Shown in pieces: positions 35,585 to 44,372 of a DNA stretch of 64,000 bases (within the stretch, counting starts at the first letter, position 1; each line of letters opens with the position of its first letter). Position numbers and translations under genes: made by a program. Source of the stretch: Ignavibacteriota bacterium (lineage in GTDB: Bacteria; Bacteroidota; Ignavibacteria; Ignavibacteriales; Ignavibacteriaceae). Under the pieces are notes generated by a model, which had not been told where the DNA came from, ran no database searches, and saw only the letters and a list, made by a program, of their open reading frames with translations. Location of the stretch: the NCBI GenBank assembly GCA_013285425.1, contig CP053447.1, positions 312,954 through 376,953 of the forward strand, given 5' to 3'.

Positions 35585-36977
35585 GGTAATTCTCCTTTCG
35601 GTTAAAAACATTTTTATAATTATCTCTTTCTATCATATCTGAAAAAGTTTCTCTTCTTCTTACTACTTTGCAATTTTCCCCGTTGATTGAAACTATTGCT
35701 GGTCTGTTAAAATTGAATGAAGATTCGAGAGCATTGAAATAAGCACCTGTATCCATAAGAGCAAGGATTTCTCCTTCATTTACTTTTGGAAGCAGCTTGT
35801 TTTTGTAAACAAGATCGGATGCAAAACAACAAGGACCTGTAATCGTAACTTTTTCTTTTGGATTTCTTTTAAAATCGTTACACAGAAATATTTCGTGATA
35901 TTCATAATAAGTTGGCATTGTTATAGTTCCCAAACCACCATCTGTGATGAGCCATTTTTTATCGTCACGAATCTTTTTGCGATAAACTTTTAAAAGAAGA
36001 AATTCTGCTGGACTCACAATACATCTTCCGGGTTCAAAAAATATTTTTGGTGATCTTAATCCGAAGAAACCCATAACCGCTTTCTTAATTTTCATCATAT
36101 AATCTTCGAATGAATAAAATTTTTGATTCCCATATTTCAGTTGATATGTGCTGATAGCTTGAGAGGCCAGCATCTCGAAAGAAGACATTTCTCTCGTAGT
36201 CATCGAAGCGAAACCACCACCAACATCAATTATTTCAATTTCAAATCCTAATGATTTTATTTTTCTGAACAATGGATATAATTTTTTAATTACTTTACAG
36301 AACGATCCAGGATCCCTGATTCCTGTTCCAATGTGAAAGTGAAGCCCTTTAAACTTTAACGAAGTATAGTTCCCGATGATTTTGAGTGCTTGAATAATTT
36401 CATTTTCATTTAATCCGAATGAACAAGTTTTTGAACCAGTAGCACTGCTTTTGCTTAATCCTTTTGGAATGAAATCCGGATTGACTCTTAAAAGAAGATT
36501 TACTTTTGAAGAATTTAAATCGAGTATTTTTGTAAGGCTAATCAGTTCACTAATCGAGTCAATAACTATCAGGCTAACATTATTTTTGATACAGTTGAAA
36601 AGAAACTGATCGGTTTTACAAGGACCATTTACAATTATTTCAGAAGGATCAAATCCAACCTTTAATGCAAGTTCAAGTTCAAACTCCGTCATAACTTCTG
36701 CAGAAAGCCCGGCAAGTTTAACAGCATCAACAACTGCCGGAACAGAATTACATTTGAATGGATAGTAAACAGAGGAGTTTCTGTCAAAGATTCTCGCAGC
36801 ACTATTTCTGAATTTTTCTGAATTGTAAATGAGCATTTTTTCATTAAGAATGTATAATGGAGTGCCGAACTTCTTAGCTAAATCAATCAACTTGAATCTG
36901 TTCAATCTTAATTCGCCGGATGAATTATAACTCAGGTTCCAGTCTTCGGGGATTAATATTTTTTTTTTCGTTGACAT
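35559..36977 (-). CDS. Fold-III PLP-dependent decarboxylase (LysA/ornithine decarboxylase family)
   Basis: The PLP lysine is K75 (YYPFKCNSVP). Other family motifs are HFHIGTG, DVGGGFAS with the glycine loop for the PLP phosphate, FFEPGRCIV, and the active-site cysteine region ITGPCCFASD. Members decarboxylate diaminopimelate, ornithine, arginine or carboxynorspermidine. At 472 residues it is slightly long. Sequence alone does not give the substrate. It sits behind a strong Pho-box-like element (37033-37049) and in line with a BtaA-type gene, so an amino acid headgroup or its precursor is a candidate substrate (inference). Confidence 0.85.
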   Translation of the reverse strand: MSTKKKILIPEDWNLSYNSSGELRLNRFKLIDLAKKFGTPLYILNEKMLIYNSEKFRNSAARIFDRNSSVYYPFKCNSVPAVVDAVKLAGLSAEVMTEFELELALKVGFDPSEIIVNGPCKTDQFLFNCIKNNVSLIVIDSISELISLTKILDLNSSKVNLLLRVNPDFIPKGLSKSSATGSKTCSFGLNENEIIQALKIIGNYTSLKFKGLHFHIGTGIRDPGSFCKVIKKLYPLFRKIKSLGFEIEIIDVGGGFASMTTREMSSFEMLASQAISTYQLKYGNQKFYSFEDYMMKIKKAVMGFFGLRSPKIFFEPGRCIVSPAEFLLLKVYRKKIRDDKKWLITDGGLGTITMPTYYEYHEIFLCNDFKRNPKEKVTITGPCCFASDLVYKNKLLPKVNEGEILALMDTGAYFNALESSFNFNRPAIVSINGENCKVVRRRETFSDMIERDNYKNVFNRKENYHEFYNSQK

Positions 36978-37032
36978 TCGGGTTTATTTATATTTCCTTT
37001 ATTGTAAATATGATCCGAAGGATGAAGAGAAA

Positions 37033-37049
37033 TGTCAGTGATTTGTCAA
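37033..37049 (-). promoter_or_regulatory. Pho-box-like direct repeat before the decarboxylase gene
   Basis: On the minus strand: TTGACA-aatca-CTGACA followed by TTT, two hexamers 11 bases apart, 56 bases from the start at 36977. It matches the elements at 40976 and 45828 (shared TTGAC-N6-TGACATTT). A TACAAT (37001-37006) downstream could be the -10. It makes the decarboxylase the head of a second unit inside the operon. Confidence 0.6.
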
Positions 37050-37064
37050 TAGAATGTAAAAGGT

Positions 37065-38177
37065 TCAGTTGCTGATATTTTTGAAATAGATGAGGAATTC
37101 TTTATCTCTTTTTAAACCAAGTCTTTCAGCAAGCGACAATATAATTTTGTTTTCATCATACATCCAGGTTGTTTCAATAGATCTAAATTTTCTTGCAACC
37201 TCAACTGTTACATTGAACAATAAATTTCCCACCCTGGATTTCCGGAATTTCTTTTTTATTCCGACAGCAAATATTATCGCTTTGTCAATCTTCTTTCGCT
37301 CGAATAAAAAATTAAAGTAATTGATTAAACTTTTTTTGCCTTTAAATTTTTTTAAAAGAGGATTTATATCGAGAACAAAATGAACAGCAGCCACTGGTTC
37401 ACCCTTGTATTCAACAAACCTAAGTAGATCAGGTGGAGTAACTAGTTTTAAATGTTTTGAGGCAAATACATATTCCTCTTTACTTACCGGGGTGAAATGC
37501 CAGTTATCCGAAAATGCATCGTTAAAAATATTTCTGAGATGTTCAAGTTCCTGTTCTTTATTTTTTTCATTAAAGCTGCGAACTGTCAGATTATCCATCC
37601 CTAATTGAAACTGTTGAGGGAAATGATAATTCAGATAACTATCAGAATTTGAATTTGATCTAGTATGAAGTGTTTCCAATAATTCGAAGCCATTTTCTTT
37701 GAGAAGTGAATGATAGTAATCCGGATTATACGATTGAAAAAAAGTAATCGGATGATCATATTTATTTGAAAGTAAACCAAGCTCTGAATAAAGATTAGGA
37801 TTGAAAGGTCCTTCAATTCGTTGGATATCATTTTGTTTGCAAAATTCGAAAAGCACTTTAAATAAAGTTCTGACAGCTTCCGGGTCATTGTATGATTCAA
37901 AAAAACCGAAGAAAGCTGTTCTTGTACCTGATTTTTTACAAAAACTTTTATTAATTGAAAGAGAGATTCTTGCAATTATTTCATTACCAAAATAGCAGTT
38001 GAATAAATCAAGAGTTGCGAATCTGAAGTATGGATTTTTCCTTGTATCAAGAATTTTTTTCAGTTCGGATTTAATTGGTGCAATCCAGCTTTTATCATCT
38101 TTATAAATTTCAAACGGAAGAGTTACAAAATCTTTCAGTTCTTCTCGTGTTGATACTTTAATAACTCTGTAAGACAT
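37065..38177 (-). CDS. GNAT-superfamily acyltransferase-like protein
   Basis: 370 residues of the large GNAT type often described only as N-acetyltransferase. The family pattern is clear: LPFEIYKDDKSWIAP near the start, RKNPYFRFATLDLF, FFGFFES, and RIEGPFNPNLYSELGLL. The second half holds the acetyl-CoA-binding region (FAVGIKKKFRKSRVGNLLF). It overlaps the BtaA-fusion gene by 43 bases and ends 16 bases upstream of a Pho-box-like element. It could acylate the amino group of the operon's product; that is inference. No signal peptide or membrane helix. Confidence 0.82.
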   Translation of the reverse strand: MSYRVIKVSTREELKDFVTLPFEIYKDDKSWIAPIKSELKKILDTRKNPYFRFATLDLFNCYFGNEIIARISLSINKSFCKKSGTRTAFFGFFESYNDPEAVRTLFKVLFEFCKQNDIQRIEGPFNPNLYSELGLLSNKYDHPITFFQSYNPDYYHSLLKENGFELLETLHTRSNSNSDSYLNYHFPQQFQLGMDNLTVRSFNEKNKEQELEHLRNIFNDAFSDNWHFTPVSKEEYVFASKHLKLVTPPDLLRFVEYKGEPVAAVHFVLDINPLLKKFKGKKSLINYFNFLFERKKIDKAIIFAVGIKKKFRKSRVGNLLFNVTVEVARKFRSIETTWMYDENKIILSLAERLGLKRDKEFLIYFKNISN

Positions 38178-39997
38178 TTTTCTTCTTTCTTAATAATTTT
38201 CTCAACTACATATTTATTGTAGATAAAGGACAAATCCTTTTTATGAAGCTGCTCGGCTAAATTTTTATCCGTAATGATATGGTCAGAAAGTGATTCGGGT
38301 CGCTCGCGGGAAACAAGTAGATTTCTGTACGTAATAACTGCTTCATCCTTTGCAACTCTGGTTGTCTCATTCAATAAATTCTCAAATGCATCTTCAGAGA
38401 TCCATTCGAATATATTTGTGAAATTAAATTTTGATATTGATCCATCCCGAAGCTGTCTGAAGAATTTATCACAACTGTCAGTTATGATTTGTATTCTGTT
38501 CAATCTGCTTTTAATAAGTTCAAAATTTTCTTTTCTTAAATAGTATGGAAGACAGTCATCATTGTAATTGCCAAGCAGAATATATCTCAGAAAATAATTT
38601 TGCTTAATCGGCAATCCAGTCAATGCTCTTCTCGTCTTTTCAGCAAAATGATCTCCAAATGAAAAATTATCATTAAGATATTTGAAGAAAGCTTTATCAA
38701 ACAGCAGGCTCATGGTTTTTTTGCTTAACAAAACTTTAGTGAAAAGTTCCCATCGCAATGTATCCCATTTTCTGTCATACAATTTTGCTCTTTCGATTTT
38801 ATCTTCGCTTTCAAAAAATTTCTTAATCGTTCGTTTAGTTACTAACAGCCTGATACAATTTCGTAACAGCTTCATATAATTTTCGTAACGGCCGCAGTGA
38901 ATAATTCCACGTTCAACTTTACCAATGTTCTCATTCCAGTATTGATATGCTTCATTAGATAAAGAATATTTCAGTGAATCATAAACCTTTTTTCTACCTT
39001 TGGATTTATGTACTCCAACAAATTCAAGCATATCTTCATACGATAGAAATTTAAAGGCAGCAATTTTTAGTTCAAGTAAATAATTCTGATATGGATTCAG
39101 ATCCAATGCGATAACAGATTTTGGATCATCCATTAAAAAAGTTAGCAGATTACATCCACCTGATGTAATTGAAAATACTACATCATCTTTTTGAATATTG
39201 AAAGCTTCTCTGTCAATCTGAGGATCTTCCCAACATTGTGAATAAAGAACATTGCTGAAAACTTTACTCTTTTTTTGTTTGGAAGATTTTGGCAATCCGA
39301 TCTTTGTATGAACAATTCCCCAATCAATAACAGCGGGGATTCCAATCAATGCAGTTAACAAAAATGATCCGGTAAAATAGCCGGCCATAAATCCCGGAAT
39401 AAATAAAATAAATAGTGCATTGTGTCTTATTCCATCTTTATTCAAAGAGATTTTTGGTTTTGCTTTTAAGAATTGTCTTGTGCTTCTTATTGAAGGAATG
39501 AGTCTCGGGACTTCTTTCAAATAATCAGAATAACCATCAGTATGAATTTTATTGAATGCTTCTTCTTCATATTTAATCAACTGGATATAATGGATATAAA
39601 ACAGAACTGGTATTAAGAGTCCCGAAACAGGAAGAAAAAAACTTATGATAGTTAAGGCAAACCAATCAGAAAAATAAATCGGATTTCTGATCAGCAAATA
39701 TGGACCGGATAAAACAAATGAATCACTCTGAACTTTAAATGACATTACTGTTTTTGAAGAAAGCAAACTTCCCGCCCACATTCTCAAAACCGAAGCCAAT
39801 ATCATCAATCCTGCTGCAATCAAATACACAAATCGTGAATATTCTTCAATACCCAATGAATTAAAAATAAAAACATAGTTTGAAGGGAAATCAGCAAATA
39901 ATGTAATTGAAATAAGACAAGCTATAATTACAATTGAAAATGAAACGAAGATTCGTGCTTCAAATTCAATCTGCTTAATATTTTCTTTGAGTTTCAT
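38135..39997 (-). CDS. btaA: Fusion of PEMT/ICMT-like membrane methyltransferase and BtaA (DUF3419) betaine-lipid synthase
   Basis: Residues ~15-170 hold four membrane segments and the SAM-binding motif of isoprenylcysteine/phospholipid methyltransferases: SGPYLLIRNPIY (97-108), then YEEEAFNKIHTDGYSDY (143-159). Two more helices lie at ~192-228. Residues ~245-610 are DUF3419/BtaA: SQCWEDP (253-259), ITSGGCN (277-283), ALDLNPYQN (297-305), RPESL near the end. BtaA moves the 3-amino-3-carboxypropyl group from SAM to diacylglycerol to make diacylglyceryl homoserine. A second enzyme, BtaB, then N-methylates it. Here a different methyltransferase is fused in front and could do that step. The gene lies nine bases after the lipid kinase start-proximal gene and overlaps the GNAT gene. 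The symbol reflects the C-terminal half only. Confidence 0.85.
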   Translation of the reverse strand: MKLKENIKQIEFEARIFVSFSIVIIACLISITLFADFPSNYVFIFNSLGIEEYSRFVYLIAAGLMILASVLRMWAGSLLSSKTVMSFKVQSDSFVLSGPYLLIRNPIYFSDWFALTIISFFLPVSGLLIPVLFYIHYIQLIKYEEEAFNKIHTDGYSDYLKEVPRLIPSIRSTRQFLKAKPKISLNKDGIRHNALFILFIPGFMAGYFTGSFLLTALIGIPAVIDWGIVHTKIGLPKSSKQKKSKVFSNVLYSQCWEDPQIDREAFNIQKDDVVFSITSGGCNLLTFLMDDPKSVIALDLNPYQNYLLELKIAAFKFLSYEDMLEFVGVHKSKGRKKVYDSLKYSLSNEAYQYWNENIGKVERGIIHCGRYENYMKLLRNCIRLLVTKRTIKKFFESEDKIERAKLYDRKWDTLRWELFTKVLLSKKTMSLLFDKAFFKYLNDNFSFGDHFAEKTRRALTGLPIKQNYFLRYILLGNYNDDCLPYYLRKENFELIKSRLNRIQIITDSCDKFFRQLRDGSISKFNFTNIFEWISEDAFENLLNETTRVAKDEAVITYRNLLVSRERPESLSDHIITDKNLAEQLHKKDLSFIYNKYVVEKIIKKEEKCLTELLKYQHEKN

Positions 39998-40006
39998 AGC
40001 ACTACC

Positions 40007-40930
40007 TTAATTATTTGAGATAACATTTAAGACTGAGTGTAATACTTCGATGCCAACGCACTTCCTGTTTAGTAGTTCTCCATCTGACGATAACAATAAT
40101 CCATTCTGATATTTAAATTCTAAAATCTTCGCCTTGTGCAATTCAAATGCATCAAGAGTAATATGTTTACCCGAATAGATTTTCGAAAAACTGATATACC
40201 TTTGTGTTACGGTCATATCTTTAATTACAAGTACATCGAATAAGCCATCATTAAGTAAAGCATTCGGAGTCAATCTCATTCCGCCACCAGTGTACGCACC
40301 ATTTGCAACAACAACTCCGATAACTTTTTCATTTATGGTCTTCCCATTTATGAACAGTTGTAATTCTTCGGCTTTGTAACTATATAAAGTTTTTATGGCT
40401 TCGAAACCGAAAGCAAATCTTCCTAGAATTTTTTTTGTATAGGGTGAGATAGTTTTATTTAAAGATCCCCCAATTCCCATCTGAAACTCATTTAGAAAAA
40501 ATTTGGGTAAGTAACTATTTTCAAAAATAATTTTTCCGATATCAACAGATCGTGTACGATTTTCTTTAATTAATTTTATCTGAGAAGAAAGATCCCTCGG
40601 TAATCCCAGACTTTGAGCAAACCCTTGTCCTGTTCCAAATCCAACAACGCCAAGTGTTACATCAGGATTTATACAAATTCCGTTTCGGAAAAAACCATTT
40701 AACACCTCGTTGATTGTGCCATCTCCTCCGACTGCAATAATACTTTCAAATCCATTTTCTATTGCATGCTGCGAGATCGAAGTTGCGTTTAATTCAGGTG
40801 TTGTTTCAGAAAAAGTATATCCATCGCCAAAATAATATTTTATTTCATTTATTAGTTTTTCTTTTTTTTGCTTTGCTTTTCCACCAGCAGAAGCAGGATT
40901 AAAAACGATTTGAATTTTCTTATTGGACAT
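40007..40930 (-). CDS. Diacylglycerol/lipid kinase (DAGK catalytic domain, YegS/DgkB-like)
   Basis: The start at 40930 has AGGAGA upstream; an ATG at 40981 lies in the regulatory element and is rejected. The DAGK catalytic domain shows IVFNPASAGGKA, the nucleotide motif VGGDGTINEVLNG, and GFGTGQGFAQSLG where most members have LGTGNDFAR. The second domain has NGAYTGGGMRLTP and DGLFDVLVI. Members phosphorylate diacylglycerol or sphingoid-type lipids with ATP. It is the first gene of the leftward operon, directly before the BtaA fusion, which uses diacylglycerol. It may recycle diacylglycerol or phosphorylate another lipid alcohol. A second role cannot be excluded. Confidence 0.9.
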   Translation of the reverse strand: MSNKKIQIVFNPASAGGKAKQKKEKLINEIKYYFGDGYTFSETTPELNATSISQHAIENGFESIIAVGGDGTINEVLNGFFRNGICINPDVTLGVVGFGTGQGFAQSLGLPRDLSSQIKLIKENRTRSVDIGKIIFENSYLPKFFLNEFQMGIGGSLNKTISPYTKKILGRFAFGFEAIKTLYSYKAEELQLFINGKTINEKVIGVVVANGAYTGGGMRLTPNALLNDGLFDVLVIKDMTVTQRYISFSKIYSGKHITLDAFELHKAKILEFKYQNGLLLSSDGELLNRKCVGIEVLHSVLNVISNN

Positions 40931-40975
40931 TTTTCTTTTCTCCTGCTCAATTGTAAACAGAAAAAAAGGCTTAAA

Positions 40976-40992
40976 TGTCATGAAAAAGTCAA
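40976..40992 (-). promoter_or_regulatory. Pho-box-like direct repeat before the lipid operon
   Basis: On the minus strand: TTGACT-ttttc-ATGACA then TTTAA, two hexamers 11 bases apart, 46 bases before the lipid kinase start at 40930. It shares TTGAC-N6-TGACATTT with 37033 and 45828. A TACAAT at 40950-40955 could be the -10. The hexamer and spacing agree with the PhoB box of other bacteria (TGTCA repeated every 11 bases, here read on the opposite strand). Confidence 0.65.
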
Positions 40993-41030
40993 AGAGAAGT
41001 AAATGTTGACGCAGTATTCACAATTAAAAG

Positions 41031-41711
41031 TTACTTTACAAACTTATATCCTGCTCTATGAATTGTTAACAGATGTTTTGGATTTGAAGGATCATCTTCT
41101 ATTTTTTTCCGAAGATTCATGATAAAGTTATCAACTGTTCTTGTTGAAGGATAGTTTTCATATCCCCATACTTCATCAAGCAGCTTGTTTCTGTCAATTA
41201 CTTCGCCCTCTCTTTGAACAAAATACTTAATCACTTTATATTCCATTACTGAAAAGTCAACTGGATTGCTGCCTTTTTTTGCCTCCTGTTTTCTAAAGTT
41301 AAAATAAACATCACTGAATGAATATTCTTCAATCTCAGGTCTTAATTCCTGCGGGCGTCTTAACAAAGCCTTTACTCTTGCAACAACTTCTCTTAGACTG
41401 AATGGTTTTGTTACATAATCATCAGCACCAATTTCAAGACCTATTATTTTATCAATTTCATCTTTCTTTCCTGTTAACATCAAAACCGGTGTGTTGATTC
41501 CGTTTTTTCTCAAATCTTTACATATATCAATCCCGTTTTTTTCAGGCAGGACTAAATCAAGAATGATAAGATCATAACTTTCATGCATTGCTTTATCAAA
41601 CCCCATCTGCCCTGAAATTGATGTAGTTACCTGAAAATTTTCCTCTGAAAAAGTTTCTTCAAGTCCGTTTAAAGTAGCCGGATCATCTTCGATAATTAAT
41701 AATTTTTTCAT
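41031..41711 (-). CDS. OmpR/PhoB-family response regulator
   Basis: Receiver domain with EDD at 8-10, phospho-acceptor D52 (LIILDLVLP), LTGKKDE and DDYVTKPFS. The winged helix (~130-226) ends in RTVDNFIMNLRKKIEDDP and HRAGYKFVK. It is encoded 41 bases after the ATPase part of the sensor kinase, so it belongs with it. Its position between the lipid operon and the exported phosphohydrolase genes, both with Pho-box-like elements, makes it the best candidate for a PhoB-like activator. The binding specificity itself is inference. Confidence 0.92.
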   Translation of the reverse strand: MKKLLIIEDDPATLNGLEETFSEENFQVTTSISGQMGFDKAMHESYDLIILDLVLPEKNGIDICKDLRKNGINTPVLMLTGKKDEIDKIIGLEIGADDYVTKPFSLREVVARVKALLRRPQELRPEIEEYSFSDVYFNFRKQEAKKGSNPVDFSVMEYKVIKYFVQREGEVIDRNKLLDEVWGYENYPSTRTVDNFIMNLRKKIEDDPSNPKHLLTIHRAGYKFVK

Positions 41712-41752
41712 CTCGCCTCCTTAATGTTTAATTATTCTTACTGCCGGGCAAA

Positions 41753-42199
41753 CTATTGATCTATTTTAAAATACAATGAAAAGCTGCTTCCTTTACCTAA
41801 TTCACTTTTAATTTCGATTCTGCCGCAATGCTCATCCATAATGTGTTTTACAATTGCCAGACCAAGACCGGTGCCTTCTATTTTTCGGGTAACATCATCT
41901 CTTAATCTTACAAAAGGTTCAAATATTTTTTTTAAATCCTCAGAAGAAATTCCACGCCCATTATCAATAACTTCCACTATTGCATTGTTATTAACTTTTG
42001 TTACCGAAAGAATCGTTTTACTTTCTTCACAAGAGTATTTAGAAGCATTGGTAAGTAAATTTAATATTGCACTTTCAACTGCCTTTTCATCAGCAAAAAT
42101 ATCAATAGTATCGTTGGCAATCACAACTTCCAATTTTTGTTTCTTCATCATAAACTGATATTGAACTGAACTAACTGCTTTATGAACAATCTGAATCAA
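41753..42199 (-). CDS. Sensor histidine kinase, fragment 2 (ATPase domain)
   Basis: This is the HATPase_c domain with the N box (LLTNASKYS), DNGRGISSED, and GTGLGLAIVKHIM. The preceding HisKA domain is in the gene at 42196-44202 in another frame. The only possible start is TTG (TTGA overlap with the stop of the first part) without a ribosome binding site. A single missing base near 42213 (AAAATCCCGGG) joins the two into one kinase of about 815 residues. It is probably not a separate protein. Confidence 0.8.
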   Translation of the reverse strand: MIQIVHKAVSSVQYQFMMKKQKLEVVIANDTIDIFADEKAVESAILNLLTNASKYSCEESKTILSVTKVNNNAIVEVIDNGRGISSEDLKKIFEPFVRLRDDVTRKIEGTGLGLAIVKHIMDEHCGRIEIKSELGKGSSFSLYFKIDQ

Positions 42200-44202
42200 A
42201 TTAACCCGGGATTTTGATAAGTCTGCATTCCCTTTTCGATTTGAGCATAAACCAGGATATTATCAATAAGTCCATTAAGTTTATTGCTTTCACCATTAAT
42301 TACCTTCAGATAAAAATCCGATTTATCTTTTACCGGCAATTGATGGTTTTTTAATTTTTCAGTAAAAATTTTAATTGAAGTAAGTGGTGTTTTTAGTTCG
42401 TGAGTAATACCTTGCATAAAAAACGACTTTAATTCATTTAACTCTTCAAGCCGCTCTGCTTCCAGTTTCTGGCGGATAAGATCTTCCTGCAAAATAATTC
42501 TGTCAATTGCAAGTGCAGCAGCAGCAGTAACAGTACTTAATAAATCAATGTCATCTTTATAATATCTTGTCCCGGCTTTTTTTTCACCCAAAACTAAAAA
42601 TGCATGTATAATTCCCGTAGGTGATTTAATCGGAAATACAAGTGTAATTCCCCATCGTTTAAATACTCTAACGTCAGCTGATTCGATGTTTATACCGGCT
42701 TCAACTTTATCACTTACTGCAACCGGGAGAACAAGATTGTTTTTAAGGTTTTCTGTTTCAAACCTTATACTTCTTCCGTGAAGTAATTCAAATCCCTTAT
42801 CCGAAATAATTCTGATTTTAGAATCAGATTTATCAAGATTAAAAAATCCGATTTTATTTACAGGGATTAGCTGGTCGGTGTTTTTAATAATAAGTTCTGC
42901 CAGAGAATTTACATCGTAAATATTTTTCATCTCTTCAAAAAATCTTTGCTGTTCTTTCCGGTAATCATATTCAACTCTGAAAAACTTTTTGTCAACAAAC
43001 TTTTGGACAAGATTTTTAGCCGGTTGAAGCAGTACAACAGTGGCAATTGCAGTAAGAACAGTTGGAACAGCCGGATTTAAATTATCCACAAAAAAAGTAA
43101 TTACCGATGTAAGTAATACATAGGTTATAATTATTGCAAAGAGCACAACCGTATAAACAAAACTTCTTCTGATAATCAGATTAACATCCATAAGATGATA
43201 TTTAACAATTGCAATACTAAAGGTGATTGGAATAGCTGTAAGGAATATCAGAATAACTGATTCAGGTAAAAGACTCCGTTCAAGAAAGAAAATCGGAATG
43301 ACCCAAAAAATTACAAAGCTGAACGGTCCTATAAAATATCCAAGCAGCAGCCATTGAAGACGTTTTCTTTCATCAATCTCTCTTGTTGATCTGTATGCAT
43401 AAATACAAACTGATATTGCAATTATAATACAGGTGATTAAAAATAACCTGAAAAAAGAATCGAAGAATAGAACATAGTATCTGACATAATCAAAATCACC
43501 GCCAAGAGTAGCTTCAAGAAAAAGGTAACTTAGAATTATTGAATTGACTAAAGCACTTAAATAAAAATACCATAGTATATATTTAATTCCTTTTACTTTT
43601 TTCTTTGCAAATGATGAAGTAAAGTGAATAAATAAAACCGGAGTAAGACTGTAAATAAACAACCAGATTATTCTGTTAAGATATCCGTATCCATAAAACT
43701 CAAGATTATAGGTTCCGGCGGTGCTTACTATAACCACACCAAGACTAATACTTGCACGATGAAATAATCTGGCGGAATAATTTTCCGGGGATCTGATTCT
43801 AACAAACATCGCAATGCTTACATAGATCAATCCCACAACTGCAATAATTATAAGAGTGAAGAGACTATAATAATTTGTTAGCTGAACTGAAGCGGATTTA
43901 ATCTGTTTATCAGTTTCGAATTTAATTTTAACCGTTTCACCAATTCTCTTACCGTCAAGATAAAGTTCTAATTCCTCCCAGTCATTGAACTGATGAGTAT
44001 CAACTGACAAAAGAATACTGCCATCTTTAATATCAGCTAAATATTTTTCAACATTAGTAATAATAAGATGACTGTCAATAAAATTTACTTCAAACGGCAG
44101 ATTTGGTTTCAGGACATTAAGGTAGAACCCACCTATACAAACAATGATAATTATTATCTCGATAAGTAAAAGTGCAGACTTCCTGGTAAGCGCACTTTTC
44201 AT
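42196..44202 (-). CDS. Sensor histidine kinase, fragment 1 (PDZ-like domain, multi-helix membrane region, GAF-like domain, HisKA)
   Basis: One helix (~10-30), then a PDZ-like segment (~35-105; DGSILLSVDTHQFNDWEEL). A block of about eight membrane helices follows (~112-400), then a GAF-like region (~420-570; NKIGFFNLD, AGINIESADVRVF). Last is HisKA with its phospho-accepting His near residue 599 (ITHELKTPLTS). The ATPase domain follows in another frame (41753-42199). The PDZ plus multi-helix design suits sensing within the membrane, for example lipid or membrane state. It pairs with the regulator at 41031. Unlike PhoR it has no PAS domain that I can see. Confidence 0.85.
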   Translation of the reverse strand: MKSALTRKSALLLIEIIIIIVCIGGFYLNVLKPNLPFEVNFIDSHLIITNVEKYLADIKDGSILLSVDTHQFNDWEELELYLDGKRIGETVKIKFETDKQIKSASVQLTNYYSLFTLIIIAVVGLIYVSIAMFVRIRSPENYSARLFHRASISLGVVIVSTAGTYNLEFYGYGYLNRIIWLFIYSLTPVLFIHFTSSFAKKKVKGIKYILWYFYLSALVNSIILSYLFLEATLGGDFDYVRYYVLFFDSFFRLFLITCIIIAISVCIYAYRSTREIDERKRLQWLLLGYFIGPFSFVIFWVIPIFFLERSLLPESVILIFLTAIPITFSIAIVKYHLMDVNLIIRRSFVYTVVLFAIIITYVLLTSVITFFVDNLNPAVPTVLTAIATVVLLQPAKNLVQKFVDKKFFRVEYDYRKEQQRFFEEMKNIYDVNSLAELIIKNTDQLIPVNKIGFFNLDKSDSKIRIISDKGFELLHGRSIRFETENLKNNLVLPVAVSDKVEAGINIESADVRVFKRWGITLVFPIKSPTGIIHAFLVLGEKKAGTRYYKDDIDLLSTVTAAAALAIDRIILQEDLIRQKLEAERLEELNELKSFFMQGITHELKTPLTSIKIFTEKLKNHQLPVKDKSDFYLKVINGESNKLNGLIDNILVYAQIEKGMQTYQNPGLI

Positions 44203-44372
44203 TTTGCCTCCTTAAAATAAAAGGATAAACACTAGTTAACTTATTGAGTAAAAAGATGCTGCTAAGAAATTAAATTTAAAATCTTTTAAGTGCAATAAGA
44301 CTTTAATAAATATTTAACTTTACTGGAGGCTTTTAAGTATTAATCTGAATCAGCTAAGATTCTTATAGCTTA

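Noticed and set aside
42196..42199. TTGA overlap as real translational coupling of two kinase proteins
   Set aside because: The second part would start inside the kinase linker without a ribosome binding site, and a one-base correction rejoins HisKA with its ATPase domain.
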